Part shown: piece after piece, positions 33,520 to 45,902 of the stretch
Position numbering within the stretch: position 1 is the stretch's first letter
Layout: every line of letters begins with the position of its first letter
Assembly (NCBI GenBank): GCA_944739405.2
Contig: OX123186.2
Span: 90,189,034-90,253,033 of the forward strand
DNA length: 64,000 bases
From: Euclidia mi
Lineage: Eukaryota > Arthropoda > Insecta > Lepidoptera > Erebidae
Reading direction: 5' to 3'
Position numbers and translations under genes: made by a program
Notes under the pieces: model-generated
Seen by the model: the letters and a program-made list of their open reading frames with translations, nothing else
What the model was told of the DNA's origin: nothing
Database searches by the model: none

Positions 33520-33885
33520 TAGCGTTATCCCAGTTTCAATCTGGGGTCTGCTTTCTAGTCTAACCGGATTTGGCTGAATATTAGCTTTTCCACGGAGCGA
33601 CTGCCTGTCTGACCTCCGCAACCCGAAGGGATAGCGATATTCCATGGTTTAGACTAGTGTCAGTTTATTTAGAAGGTACTGACGCCCTGTAACGACTGTC
33701 AAAGATCTTCATGACAACCGGGACCGACGGCTTAACGTGCTCTCCGAGGCACGGGACAAGCGATAATTAACAATTCAATACGCACATAACTCCGAAAAGT
33801 CATTGGTGCGCGCCGTGGATTCAAACCTGATACCCTCTGCATAGCAGTCTGTTGGTATATCCACTCGGCTATCGCTGCTTTAGTC
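33520..33885 (-). repeat. SINE family 2, tRNA-headed, near full length
   Basis: On the minus strand the head reads GCAGCGATAGCCGAGTGG ... GACTGCTATGCAGAGGG, with TTTGAATCCACGGCGCGCAC as the B-box region. The body shares AATTGTTAATTATCGCTTG with the copy at 51163. Confidence 0.65.
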
Positions 33886-34035
33886 CTGCCATGATAATTA
33901 AAGTGATGAATAACATTAAAACTTATTTTTATTACACTAATGACTTTAAACTTAAGCGTTAAGTAATGGGCAGGTCAAATGCGATGACAAACCCGTGTTT
34001 TGTTAAATCTTTAATTACTGTTTAGGTATTTTAAC

Positions 34036-34290
34036 GGGCTACTGTAGCTTATAAAGAAGATTCTGTTCTAGTAAAAAGTAACAGTGGCTCATAGACGCGG
34101 TTCTGTCTTGTAAAGGGTGACTATGGCTTATATACACGCTTCTTATCCAGCGGGGTATAACTGTTGCTTAGAAACAGGATTCTGTTCTAGTAAATTGTAA
34201 CAGTGGCTTATAGACAGAGTTTGTTTTAGAAAAGAATAATAGGCTTATAGAGATAGTTTTGTTCTAGATAAGAGCAACAGTGGGAAACAT
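34036..34290 (+). repeat. Diverged minisatellite, about five units
   Basis: Repeats a unit of about 50-55 bp built around AGTGGCTTATAGACAGAGTT and CTGTTCTAGTAAAAAGTAAC, with strong divergence between units. Confidence 0.6.
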
Positions 34291-34419
34291 GCGACAAAAC
34301 TCATTAAATTAGTTAATCATTACATTGTTATCTTTTTAGTTGATTTTCTGATTGATTGATTGATGAGGGCCTAGCCAAATGGCATTCGCTTGGTTTTACA
34401 TTCGGCATAGAGCATAATC

Positions 34420-36346
34420 TGTATTCATTGCTTTCAGTAACGCTTGGTTGCGATGGCAACTTAAGGCATTATTATTTATTATGATAGCGCTCAGTTGTGA
34501 ATGCAAACATTCTGCCACACCCAATACTTTTAGCCGGAATATGGGATGCTGACTGGCGACTGCTGACTCGCGATCTCCGCCAATACAACACAAAATGTGT
34601 TCGTGAGGCGATCGAGCAGAATAAGGGATCCAAAGTGTTCCAGAGAGATCTGTCTGATGGGCAGAGTCAGCTGACAAAGTTGAAGATGGAAGATGGCAGA
34701 ATCGTATCGTCCAAGCCTGAGCTCTTGGAGGAGATCGAAAGGTTTTATGGACAGCTATATACGACAACGCAACAACCCGCAAGTACTCCAGCGTCAGACC
34801 CTAGAGCTGGATTGCCCGACACTATACCGAAGATATCCCGGACGTCAGCGTGCAGGAGAATAATGTGACTCTTAAACAGCTCAAAAACAACGAGGCGCCG
34901 GATAATGACGGAATTACGGGCGAGCTTCTGAAGGCCGGCGGCAAACCCGCTGTAGAAGCCCTTCGGAAGCTAATTAATTCCGTAATTCTCGAGGGTAAAC
35001 CGACACAGGCGTGGTATAGAGGTGTGGTGGTGCTTTTCTTAAAGAAAGGGGATAAAACCCTCTTAAAGAACTACAGACCCATCACACTTCTGAGCCACGT
35101 CTACAAGCTGTTTTTGAGGGTCATCACGAATCGTCTCGAGAGCAAGCTAGACGACTTCCAGCCTCCCGAACAAGCCGGTTTCCGTAAAGGCTATAGTACC
35201 ATAGACCACATACATACGCTGCGGCAGGTTATACAAAAGTCCGAGGAGAACCTATATGCTTGGCGTTTGTGGACTATGAGAAAGCCTTCGATTCGATCGA
35301 AACCTGGGCGGTACTACAGTCTCTCCAACGGTGCCGGATTGACTACCGGTATATCGAAGTGCTGAAGTGTTTGTATGAAAACGCCACTATGTCAGTCCGC
35401 CTCCAGGACCAGGGTTCGAAACCTATTCAACTCCAGCGAGGGGTGAGACAGGGGGATGTCACATCCCCAGAACTGTTTACCACTGCGCTGGAGGATGTTT
35501 TCAAGCTTTTGGACTGGAATAGACTCGGCATCAACATCAACGGCGAGTACATCACTCACCTTCGATTCACAGACGATATCGTAGTTATGGCTGAGACCAT
35601 GGAAGATCTAGGCACAATGCTCGATGGCCTCTGTAGAGTCTCCCAACAAGTAGGTCTTAAGATGAACATGGACAAGACGAAAATCATGTCGAACGTCCAT
35701 GTTGTACCTGCTCCTGTTCAGGTTGGGAACTCTACGCTCGAAGTTGTCGACAAGTATATCTACCTGGGACAAGTAGTCCAATTAGGTAGGTCCAACTTCG
35801 AGATGGAGGTCAATCGTCGGATCCAACTCGGTTGGGCAGCGTTCGGGAAGCTACGACATATCTTCTCGTCCGATATCCCGCAGTGTCTCAAGACGAAAGT
35901 CTTTGACCAGTGTGTGTTGCCAGTGATGACTTACGGATCAGAGACGTGGTCGCTCACTATGGGCCTTAACAGAAGGATCAAGGTCACTCAGAGGGCGATG
36001 GAGAGAGCTATGCTTGGAGTTTCCCTGCGAGATCGAATCAGAAATGAGGAGATCCGCAGTAGAACCAAAGTCGCCGACATAGCTCTCCGGATAGCCATGC
36101 TGAAGTGGCAGTGGGCAGGGCACGTAGCTCGAAGAACCGATGGCCGTTGGGGCAGAAAGGTTCTGGAGTGGCGGCCACGTACCGGACGACGCAGCAAAGG
36201 CAGGCACCTCGCAAGGTGGACCGACGATCTCGTCAAGATCGCGGGAGGCGTTTGGATGCGGGCGGCTCAAGACCGGTCTGTGTGGATTACCTTGGGGGAG
36301 GCCTATGTCCAGCATTGGACGTCATTTGGCTGATATGATGATGTAG
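34420..36346 (+). mobile_element. RTE-like LINE, 5'-truncated
   Basis: Holds the end of the linker, the reverse transcriptase and the C-terminal tail. The 3' end runs into TGATATGATGATG, the short-repeat tail usual for RTE elements. There are two frameshifts in the coding part. Smaller pieces of similar elements lie at 4480-4745 and 54770-54860. Confidence 0.85.
34497..36333 (+). pseudogene. RTE-like reverse transcriptase, two frameshifts
   Basis: Part 1 (34497 to about 34855) is the pre-polymerase linker. Part 2 (about 34850-35260) holds NNEAPDNDGITGELLK, FLKKGDKTLLKNYRPITLL and EQAGFRKGYSTIDHI. Part 3 (about 35260-36333) holds FVDYEKAFDSIE, the catalytic LRFTDDIVVM (usually F/YADD, here FTDD), MNMDKTKIM and the tail WQWAGHVARRTDGRWGRKVL. 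The family copies element RNA into DNA at the target. The shifts near 34855 and 35265 prevent one product. The endonuclease is missing or decayed. Confidence 0.88.
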
Positions 36347-38127
36347 GTAGAAAAAAAGCCAGTTCACACTTAGATGTTTTCCTGGTCTGTCTAACGAGAC
36401 GGGTGTGCTAGTGGCATTAGGTACTTACTATTCACAATTAGATGATACTGTTATGATTTTACTTGATATTTTGATAATTTGATTACTTTTATTGATGATA
36501 CTGTTTGACTGATTACTATGATACTGTTCACAATTAGATGAAGGAAGAAAAGAGACGGATAGTGCGAATACAGATTATACGACAGTTTTCACTTTTACGG
36601 ACCGAGAAAACAGCTGATCAGACCTAGTATGAACGAACTATAATAGATATTAATCAGTAAGTATATTTAAGTGTCTAAATATAATTAAGTTGTGTTATAG
36701 GTATGTACTTAAGTTGTAACTTTCCCGGCTTTTTGAGCTGTGAATGAGCAATTGCTGCATATAATGGCAGATAAATGTTTTGTAGAGTTAAACAGAATAT
36801 ATTTCTGTGAATTAAAATTTCGTGTGTGTGCTTATTTGAACATGTAATGGCATCGTGGTTTTCTTGGTTATACAAGTACGTAAAATTATGGATGGTTTTG
36901 ATTAATGTGGCTATTGGTTAAGTTAAAATTGTTTCTTTGTTTTTCAGGTACAAGATACGAGTGGGTGATGGGTAAAATAATTTAATATTCAGTTATAAAA
37001 TGAAACAAAAGTTCTGTGATATTGTACCATGAACTAATCTATAGTAAATACTTTTTAAGGAATGTTATTACATTTTGCCGAAATCATAATAAAGACATCT
37101 TTCACCATTATTAGTAAGATTTTATATTGTGACTTGTGAGCCTTATTATTATATCTCAAAGAGGTAATTCAGCATAGAGATAAGGCTGCTTTGAAGACAA
37201 TTCTATGTAAGAGACATATATACAGAATATATTTTTATATATAATAATTATACAATGTTATCAAATACCCTCAGATTATCTCTAATCTGAGCAAATACCA
37301 TACTAGGTAAATTTTCCACAAGGTCTCAGGTAGGTAAGTGATATGATAGTAAAATAGGCGATGAGGGGACTTGAGTGTGCAAAAGGCCCGTTTCCTTGTA
37401 ACTTTCAGAATCAGAAAAGCTTGTAGTTTTTCTGGGATAAGGCTAAAAATAGAATGTGGCTCTCTTTTTTAGCTCACTCCAGCGTCTGCACTATTCACTC
37501 TAAAGCTGGCTGCCCTCGCTGCGTGTCCATCCGAAAATCACGCACTGTGGGCAGCCAGCTTGAGATCCCACTGCAAGATTTTTAAGTTCATATATGTATT
37601 TAAATTATTTTTTATAGCTCTTTATTAATAAACCAAAACGAAGCACATGGTTGCCTGTGAAAATATGGTCCGAAGTTTTTGTTTTTTGTAACAAATATTT
37701 AGGTTTCCCGTTTTGCACCTATGATGTGAACAATTCGCTCAGAGCGCCAGCGGGCCTGAAATATTCCAGGCTGAAATAGCCTGCCGCCTTAAGAGTCCAC
37801 TATCGAGCTGCTGCATTACAGAGCGCATGCATGAGCGTTGACGCGCCAGTCTATGTCGTGATGTCCAGCCGACGGATCTTTCATTATCAAACAACGTATT
37901 TTCATGACAAAGCCCGGTATTTGACATGAAAACGGAAGTCTCCAGTTAACTGAAAAATTCGGTCTAATGTGAACGTTATATCCGAGCGCCGGTTTTGATC
38001 AAAACTAGGCAAAGTGACTTTTCAGTAGGTACACTACTCATCATGACTTTACCAGTTGCTAAAAAACAGTCCAGTGATAAAACTAAAAAAAGATAAAACA
38101 CAAAATTTAATAAAGCATTTCTTCCAG
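36347..38127. other. AT-rich spacer with one miRNA-like hairpin
   Basis: A possible acceptor TTTCTTTGTTTTTCAG ends near 36949, followed in the common phase by a 12-codon frame (TRYEWVMGKII) and AATAAA near 37090. This could be a very short terminal exon but lacks a domain, so I do not call it. The hairpin at 37503-37561 is listed separately. Confidence 0.4.
37503..37561. repeat. GC-rich imperfect hairpin, pre-miRNA-like size
   Basis: AAGCTGGCTGCCCTCGCTGC... pairs with ...CACTGTGGGCAGCCAGCTT over about 23 bp with three or four mismatches and a 13-nt loop. Confidence 0.6.
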
Positions 38128-38324
38128 AAATTGATACAATCGTTGTGGTCAATAATTATGCTCTCGAGATGGGCCCTAAACGGAGAAACTGTGCAGGATG
38201 CTACGAGAGACTGCGGAGAAGACTGCAGACCACTGAAGTAAAAAATAAAGTGAAAAAGATTAAAACATTTTGCAGAAAATGCAACCTAAGCCTATGTCGG
38301 GGATGTTTTCATGAAAAGCACTAA
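38128..38324 (+). CDS. Cys-rich terminal exon (piggyBac-CRD-like), array phase
   Basis: Acceptor AAAGCATTTCTTCCAG ends at 38127; AA completes a codon, then 64 codons to TAA. After a basic stretch (GPKRRN) come NCAGCYERLRRRL, about 18 charged residues, then TFCRKCNLSLCRGCFHEKH. The order C-x2-C-Y, C-x2-C, C-x2-C-F, H resembles the C-terminal zinc domain of piggyBac transposases, which contacts the transposon ends. No transposase catalytic part lies beside it. The acceptor strength and the two-base phase are those of the FLYWCH exons, so I infer a variable exon of the same locus. No AATAAA is seen close by. Confidence 0.6.
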
Positions 38325-39539
38325 ATTATAATAATACACAATTACTTTTATGTTATTTTTGTTTTATTCACGATAAACATAGTTTTTGTCAGTTCTTCCA
38401 CTACGAAAAAAATATTTATAGTGTGGGTGATTATCGACCCCAATGCCTTGGTTTATTGCCCATTTCGTGTTTGATAGATCCAGGGGCGAAATGAATCTAA
38501 AGAAATTAGGTTCAAAGTCTTTCCAAAGAACATTTGACACTAATAGTAGTAGCGTACAGTACGTTGATCGGATGACTACGCTTGACAAACGCTAATGTGA
38601 ACTACTTGGCGAATAACTTGTTGAAGTCACGTTTCGATGACCAGAAAGTTTATGATTTATATAACGGTGTTAATAAATATTTACTTGCTGCCAAATTTTC
38701 ACAGATAACCTCATAGTACATTCTGTGTAAGAAGAATAAACAAAAAAAATATCAAAACAGACAACGACACAGAAGTCTTGGAGTATCCGTCATTTCGTAA
38801 TAATAGATACATATATTGTGTGAGATATATGTTTTATAATATATACAGGGTGTCACAAGAGCCACCACCAAGCCGAAGTCTACTCGTTTTGGACATCATG
38901 CCAAGTCATACTAAGCAAAAATAAAACTTGGGAAATGCTTTTTTTTTTACAAATAATCAAATTTTTTAAGCCGCAATTAAAATTGTGCGTCTACAATTTT
39001 TGAAATACCTACTATCCATGGGTCCATAGGACATCCATAGAACAGGTTGGCATGGTAATTACATCGATTTTGTACCTAATTACAAAAAATACATAGTAAC
39101 TTTGAGCCTCAATATCTCCTGAACCAGTCATTTCCCAGGTATGGTGCCGAAATAAAAAATGTTCGTAATGATTGGTATAATATAGTGTTTCAGTTTTCGT
39201 TAAGGGTCTTTTTAAAGCCTGTATAATATATATGTTTTTTAAGTTTGTGTGGAGGTGCAAATAAAACATTTTCATTTTCATATAGAAGATACAATATCCT
39301 TAAATTACCCATACGCATAACCCAAATACAAATATTCCTTTAAGCGAGTACTAGTTCACAAAAGATCAGGTATTGACCAAAAGATATATTTAAAGCGGAC
39401 CTCGGGCTCCGAGGCAATGGCCTTGGCGCGCAACCGGGATGGTGCTAGCATGACGATATACTTTGAGGCAATATTCACAAAGTATTGCACAATCCTCATC
39501 AAAATTGTATAATGTTTGTATATGTAACTTTATTTTCAG
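38325..39539. other. Spacer with dispersed repeat copy 2
   Basis: 38861-39216 is the second copy of the repeat at 8412-8698; its left end reads CAGGGTGTCACAAGAGCC. 39395-39455 resembles part of 24700-24760. No coding exon seen. Confidence 0.5.
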
Positions 39540-39739
39540 GTTCTTTCTTCACAACGTCCAACCGCGGGTCGAGGGTGCTCTACGTTGAAGGGTACAAATT
39601 CTACAAGCAAAGTGAATACAGCAATAATACAACCCGTTGGTTCTGCAGCAATCGTAATTTATATAAATGTAAAGGACGAATCTTCACTAAAACTGACAGT
39701 GATGAAATACTCAACCATAATGTTACTCATAACCATTAG
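39540..39739 (+). CDS. mod(mdg4): V8: FLYWCH terminal exon, mod(mdg4)-like
   Basis: Acceptor TGTAACTTTATTTTCAG ends at 39539; GT completes a codon, 65 codons follow. SNRGSRVLYVEGYKF leads to TTRW (Trp33), Cys35, Cys43, His63, His65. The loop before the Trp (SEYSNNT) is one residue longer and unlike the others. The first AATAAA in a suitable place is at 40156-40161, giving a 3' UTR of about 420 bp if used. Confidence 0.83.
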
Positions 39740-40786
39740 GAATATTTTCTAATACTGCGGCCAACTCTATTACCAGAGTCTTCAGACCACACGAAGGCCT
39801 CCGTTTAGGCGCTTGTATACATTACGAAAATCGACCTTATTTGCTTCAGATAACATCGAATCATGATGTAGACGATAAGAATAATTTCGTATCTAGGTAC
39901 GAACATTTTTCACCGTGTCTATGTATTGACTGTAGAGACGACATGAATTCTTGCGTACGCCCGGCGACTTTTCTTAGCGTGCACAGGCACTCTTATAAGA
40001 TCCTAATGGTTCTTGGTCTGAGACAAGGACCGGGTCCGACACTTTTACGTACCCTTTGAAGCAAGGTAGCGCTCTTATGTAAATGTCACACGCGGTTACT
40101 CATCCCAGTGCAGTGGTGAACTGTGCAAGCGTTGCTTAACTTTGGAAATCTATTAAATAAAGCAAGCTAAATCTTCTCGAGAATTATTGTTGTGTACCTA
40201 TATCCGAAATATCATCTCTGTTTATTATTATATGAGCTTCTATAAGCCTACCTGTACACGTACACCTAGAGTATCTCTCCACTGTGTGCAGGTTTAAGCC
40301 TCAAATTTAAATATTAATCTCTTCCCGCCATTTAAAACAACGAATATTTTGATTGCACTTTAAATTCTGATGGGTATGTTATATGAGTTTGAAGTGTTAA
40401 CGGGGCTGAATACCAACTCTATTTGAAGACTCTAACGACATTGTACCTATAATAGGATTTATGACTAAAATAAAAGATACTATTTCGTAGTGATGTTTCA
40501 TGTTATGTGATATATTAGCTTTTGCAACAAATAATAGAGAAATATAACGTGCATCCATTAAAAGTTATAAGCATTACGGATCTATTCCTACCCGCATTCC
40601 CACTACTAAATCATCTGTTCATCCAGATTCAGCAGTAGTGCCCAAGAAAAGTAGACGCATGTTAAATTTTAGTTCTTCCTCATCAAGCATGCTATAAATA
40701 TTGTGGAAAGACTTGAATGATTACGCTTTGACTATGCTTTTCTAGTACTATAGGATCACTTTTTCTAACCATCAGGTCTATTTCAG
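39740..40786. other. V8 3' region and spacer
   Basis: Contains AATAAA at 40156-40161. An open frame at 39841-40059 has no recognised domain. No repeat identified. Confidence 0.4.
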
Positions 40787-41082
40787 TGGCAATGTTTGTG
40801 ACTACAGCCCGAGGAGCTCATATGATCATATATGGCGGATTCAAGTTCCTACGACATCGCACTACTGGGCACAAGATCCGTTGGTATTGTGGTACTCACG
40901 GCAATAGAGGCTGCAGAGCATTTATTTACACCATTAATGGATTCAATGAAATAGTACGCCTCTTCGATACCCATAACCATCCTCGTCCACGTATCAATCA
41001 TAATTATAATTTTATAGCGCATTTATATATTAATCCGAATTCTGAACAGATTGGTGATGTAAAGCATGAAACAGATGCATAA
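40787..41082 (+). CDS. mod(mdg4): V9: FLYWCH terminal exon with long tail
   Basis: Acceptor AGGTCTATTTCAG ends at 40786; TG completes a codon, then 97 codons. TTARGAHMIIYGGFKFLRHR, Trp32, Cys34, Cys42, then a two-residue longer spacer to His62 and His64. The 33-residue tail after the finger (PRPRINHNYN...) is the longest in the array and ends acidic/polar. All core residues are intact. Confidence 0.83.
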
Positions 41083-42130
41083 TTTGTGACTCTTATGCCA
41101 TATTCTGTTAAACCGACTTCATAAACAGGATGATGTTTCTAATTCATCAAATTCATTATTTAATTTTTCATGTATTTTATCCCATCAATTAAAGATGCCT
41201 GGACGTATTTGGAAATCATACTTTCTTACATCAGGCAATATCAGCATACTTATCAGGTGGCCATCAGACCAAGATCTCATGATAGTAATCTGGTAAATCC
41301 AAGAGAACTATTAAGTATGTTATAGGCATTCTTGATCAGTGTATATTGCTTGATAGTTTTATTTCAAAGATCGTGTAGTTTTACAGCATAATATTTCAAT
41401 TGTCAATGCTCATATTTTATAGCAGTAGGGTTAGTATGCCATATTCGCGTAAATGACAAATAGTCATTAGAGGGGCGCATTATAGTGCTCCTCATCTATA
41501 AAATGATCTCTCAATTTGCCTTTGCGGTCTTGCCTTTCACGACTTAATTTAATATGCGGATAAGAACTAACTTATAAGTTACGGATTATTATCTTTTCAT
41601 TCATTATAAGGGCAGTGTTAACGTAATCAACAAAACTTGTAAAAGTAAAAGTATATTTCACTCAGCAAAATATATTTTTCTAAGCAAATGCTAAATATAA
41701 AAACAAACCACGTTTATCAAATCGTAGTCTTCCTACTGCATTTGGTCTCGACTGGAAGTGACATTTCACTTATCTAATTGTTTCTATTTGCGTAACCGCA
41801 AAACACTGTGTTTGGCCAAGTGAAATGTCTTCTCTCTCTATATCTTAGGATTACAATTTAGGTGTTTTTTATATGTTCAAATAATTATTAAGTATATTTA
41901 GTATTTGCAATTAGATTTAATAAGATTTTGTAACAGCAATTTAGCCTATTAAATACTGATTTTACTAGTCAAAACTTTGACTTATGTAATAAGTATGATT
42001 GTAAATATATAGTCGTGAAACATTTGTCTTCTTCTTAAACTATTCAAGGCCAAAATCACTTAAGTACTCCTTTTTCATTCCTAAAGTTACTTAATAAATA
42101 AAAAAGGAATACCTAACCTTAAGATTACCT
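41083..42130. other. AT-rich spacer, nothing recognised
   Basis: No domain or dispersed repeat identified. Confidence 0.4.
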
Positions 42131-42185
42131 TTAGATTTCCGTCTTAAGAAATGAATAAGGAGTTAGCTCCTTATTCATTTCTTAA
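42131..42185. repeat. Left part of a palindrome split by piggyBac
   Basis: TTAGATTTCCGTCTTAAGAA... folds on itself; its last 14 or so partner bases (GACGGAAATCTAA) lie beyond the piggyBac at 45903-45915. Confidence 0.8.
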
Positions 42186-45100
42186 TACGTTCACTGACAG
42201 TAACCACTTACTTGAATCCCACAATATGTCAGTAGAATTTTCCATACTAAATTAATAACGTGTCACGACGTAGTGACATGATGCCCCTGTGTTTGTCTGC
42301 TTAAATACGACACTACGTCGTACAACGTGAACGTCCCTCGACGTAGTGCCAAATTGAACACAGTTTGTCTGTCTAAATGCGGCACTACGTCGGGAGACGT
42401 TGACGTCTGTCGACGTACTGTAATATTTAACATATATTAATCTGCCTTAACAAGACACTACGTCGAGAGATGTTGACGTCTGTCGACGTACTGTAATAGT
42501 AAACATATATTAATCTGCTTTAACAAGACACTACGTCGAGAGACGTCGACGTCTGTCGACGTACTGTAATAGTAAGTATATATTAATTTGCCTCAACAAG
42601 ACACTACGTCGAGCGACGTTCATAGTAAGTACATCGATGTAGTAACATGTGAAACATTATATTCGTCGGAAATGTGACACAACGTCGACAGATTTCAAGT
42701 TTTCTAGGGACTAAAAATAAAAGATATATGTATAAAACAATCATCAATTCTCAAAAACAACTGTTCATCGACTACCCACATAATTCACTTATGAAAAATA
42801 TCTTATAATTACTTTTTCTTTTTAATTATACAACAAAAAAAAATTAACAATCTCTTATTTATTAACAATCATTATTATTATCTCTCATTACTTATGTAAT
42901 GTTTATAACAGTACTCATAAGAGAACAAATTCTTAATTATTCATCTTATAAAATGATGTTTATGGCAAGTTAGTATAAATCAGTCTCAGTACTATTTAAA
43001 TAAACTACAATCATTCGTTCAAAACTTAATTAAAATATCAAAGTAAATTCAAAAATAAAATGCTTTATATATATCTGAAATATTTGGCTTATGCAATTAG
43101 TAACATTTAAAGTAATTTAATTATTATCCTAAATTGAGAGTGGAATATTAATAAATTGAGATCAATCATGAGTTTTAGTGAAACAACAATGTAGAAAGAT
43201 CTCTGTTTTGACTTTTCTGACTCTTTGCAGTAAGAAGAGTCACCACCAAAGATCTTTAAGAAAAGAATATCAATTAATAATTATTCATTTACCATGGAAT
43301 TTTAAAAATCACGTTTTAAATGCTTAGTAGAAAGTAGAAAAATAAAAATACTCAAAAAATAACATTTCTGCAAAAATACTCAAACAAGGACTCTTATTCT
43401 TGTTGTTCAAGAAGTTGGTGATAATCTTGGAAACATTCAGGACATAGCGAAGGTAGTCCCGGGTAACCAATGCACCTGTAACTGATTTCGACTCTCTTCT
43501 TGTTCTTGGAACACACTTTACACATTAGAAATTAATATTTCTTTTTCGAATTTGGCGTTGCAGGCTGGCGTTTGGGCCAGTGACCCCAAAATTTTCGTTC
43601 TTTATCTGCATCTACAATATTTACTTGAGGGTTATTGTATTTTCTGCTATTGTGTTTTCTTAGACTTGATACTAAATCTTTGCCCTTACAATTTTCTGGC
43701 AAATCTATTAATTTTTTTATCAACTGCTCTCGGTATATACAAAACTCATATTTAGGATTTTTATAATACCTACTTTTTTATACCAGCGTATTGTTTTTCT
43801 TGGCGAAGAGTAGTAACTTATCATCTGGTCAGATCTATCTACGCCGGACATGTACTTATTGTATGTTGAAACTTCTATAAGTTTCTTAACCATTTTTCCG
43901 AATCTGTTTGCTGTTTCTATCATACGGGGGTGCTCTCTGGTGGTCAACATAATTACTGGTCGCTTATCAACCCATTTACTGACGTATACTTTAGTTTTTC
44001 TTACCCAAACATGTTCACCTTTTTTAAATTTTCTGTTTACCACTTCCTTTGGATTATCTTTTCTATTTATATGGAGGGTACCGTTTGTTTGTGTCTTTAA
44101 ATCTAGTAATTTCTCGGAAAGAGACACTGAATTATAATAGTTGCCCATGAAGAGATGATGCCCCTTCAATAAAAATGGTCTCATTAATCGCATTACCAAC
44201 CGCTCTAGTTTTTGACCCATTGCACCTGATGATTGCACGTTCTCGTCTTTTCCGCTGTACATTATTATATTCAAGACGTAGCCGTCAGCCGTTGCCAAGA
44301 CGTAGAATTTAATGCCATATCTTGCCTTTTTGGATTTAATATACTGCCGAAAGTGAAGCCTACCTCGGTACAAAAGCAATGATTCATCTAAACTAAGCTC
44401 TTTATGCGGTTTGTATATTTGCCTAAAGTTCAAAGTCAACATGTCAGTAAATTTATTAGTCTTTTCTGCACCTTTAGCGCCCAGCTCTGAACAACACATA
44501 CATCGAAGAATCTGCTCATAACGTCGCGAAGACATTACATAAGAGAACACCGGGTGGTAATATAGTGGGTCTTCATGAGTAAATAACTTCTGTTGTTTGG
44601 GCGTGCGAATATGTCCATGTAATAATGAAAGTTCAAGAAACTTTTTCATTTCTTGAACGGTAGTATGGCGAAAATTTTGAGAGCGGGAATGTCTCGTCGA
44701 TGGTTTATTTGCATTGCACAAAGCTGTGCCATAATTATTGGTACACTGAACAACATAATCAATTAATTCTTTCGGAAAAACTTTATTGAAAACTTGCTCA
44801 ACGCTAGTCTGAGAGCTAATCTCGAATTCTATGCCTTGTGAATCTGCATCGAATTCAAAATCAGGAATTTCATATATTGTATGTGCCCACGGCTGTTCAT
44901 CTGGATCTGGGGATCTTTGGCGAGTCTGCTCTCGTGCTGAATCTATATTATTATCGGGCTCAGCTGTAAGGAGGGACGGGGAGTGGTCCCTTGATTCTGA
45001 TATAGGTTCAGTATGTTCAGTAGATCTATCGTCCCGTTCAAAATCATAACTTTAATTTGAAACGTCAGACTTATTGTATCTGATGAAGCGACGGGGCCTC

Positions 45101-45898
45101 CAGACGTGCGTCGACGAGGCCTCAATGAAAATATTTCTTCTGACGAACTAGAGGCGCCGCCATCTTCGTCTATTTGCTGTGGTTCATAGTTGGTGTCAGA
45201 ACCAAAATCACCATCATTGTCCTCGAAAGGATCGGGATCCGGCTCCGTTTCGGAGTTAGATGGCAAATCATCAAACAAACGTATTCTTGGACGTTTCTTG
45301 GATTGTTTTCCAGACATCTACAACAATAATAAAAGTTATTGAGAGGTAAATTTCATATTTATAACCTTGCAATAATAATATTATTTTAACCAGTCACTCA
45401 ATGAATTCACATTTTATAATAGGTACAGAAATAACTAAGTATTAAAATATTACAAAATTGTAAAAATGCACACTAATCGCCACAATCATACAACAAATAA
45501 GAAGCAAAATCTATGTTTCGTAAAATTTACTTACGTTTGGAGCGGCGTAAATACGTGGTGTTCACAGAATAGCACCGGGCGCACTAATTGTTCTAGAAAC
45601 TACGCGCGCGCTCACGCCGGTCGACGTAGTACTCATGTGTGAGCGGTTTGCGTGTGTGTGTGTGCTCGACTGAGATAGCAGTAAGAAACTTAACATAAAA
45701 TACTTGTGTTACGGCAGTATAAAATATGAGTTCTTCACAATACGACAGTGGGTGCTAATCTCTTTATTACTTATATCAAAACTTCTCGTCGAACGACGTA
45801 GCGTCGGTATTCCTTAAATACAATAGCCCGTCACTCGACGTACTGCAGTAATGCATGATTTTAATTTCCCGCCTAACGACGTACTGTCAGCGAACGTG
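42186..45898 (-). mobile_element. piggyBac-type DNA transposon, degenerate
   Basis: Flanked by TTAA at 42182-42185 and 45899-45902, the piggyBac target site. The termini are inverted: (T)ACGTTCACTGACAGTA at the left and, read from the right, (C)ACGTTCGCTGACAGTAC. The left 400 bp carry repeats of 70-80 bp with CACTACGTCG and GTCGACGTACTGTAATA; the right 300 bp carry several CGACGTA(C/G)T motifs. Such subterminal repeats are probable transposase sites. The single coding region is broken, so mobility would need an enzyme from elsewhere. Confidence 0.88.
43394..45317 (-). pseudogene. piggyBac transposase, frameshifted and catalytically altered
   Basis: ATG at 45317 opens an acidic N-terminus (RIRLFDDLPSNSETEPDPDP) that shifts frame near 45050. 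The catalytic core reads SLDESLLLYRGR (first Asp), then HHLFMGNYYNSVSL, where the family has Asp-Asn (here Gly-Asn, so the second catalytic Asp is lost), then SGVDRSDQMISYYS (third Asp). After RWYKK a deletion and a frameshift remove much of the next domain. The C-terminal Cys-rich domain (CKVCSKNKKRVEISYRC ... LCPECFQDYH) lies in yet another frame and ends at TAA 43394-43396. Several independent breaks make it a clear pseudogene. Confidence 0.88.
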
Positions 45899-45902
45899 TT
45901 AA

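Noticed and set aside
36948..36990. Good acceptor followed by a 12-codon frame in the array phase
   Set aside because: Too short and without a domain; a 12-codon open run is expected by chance. Worth remembering if RNA reads show a junction there.
39841..40059. 72-codon frame after V8
   Set aside because: No acceptor in phase and no domain; lies in the likely V8 3' UTR.
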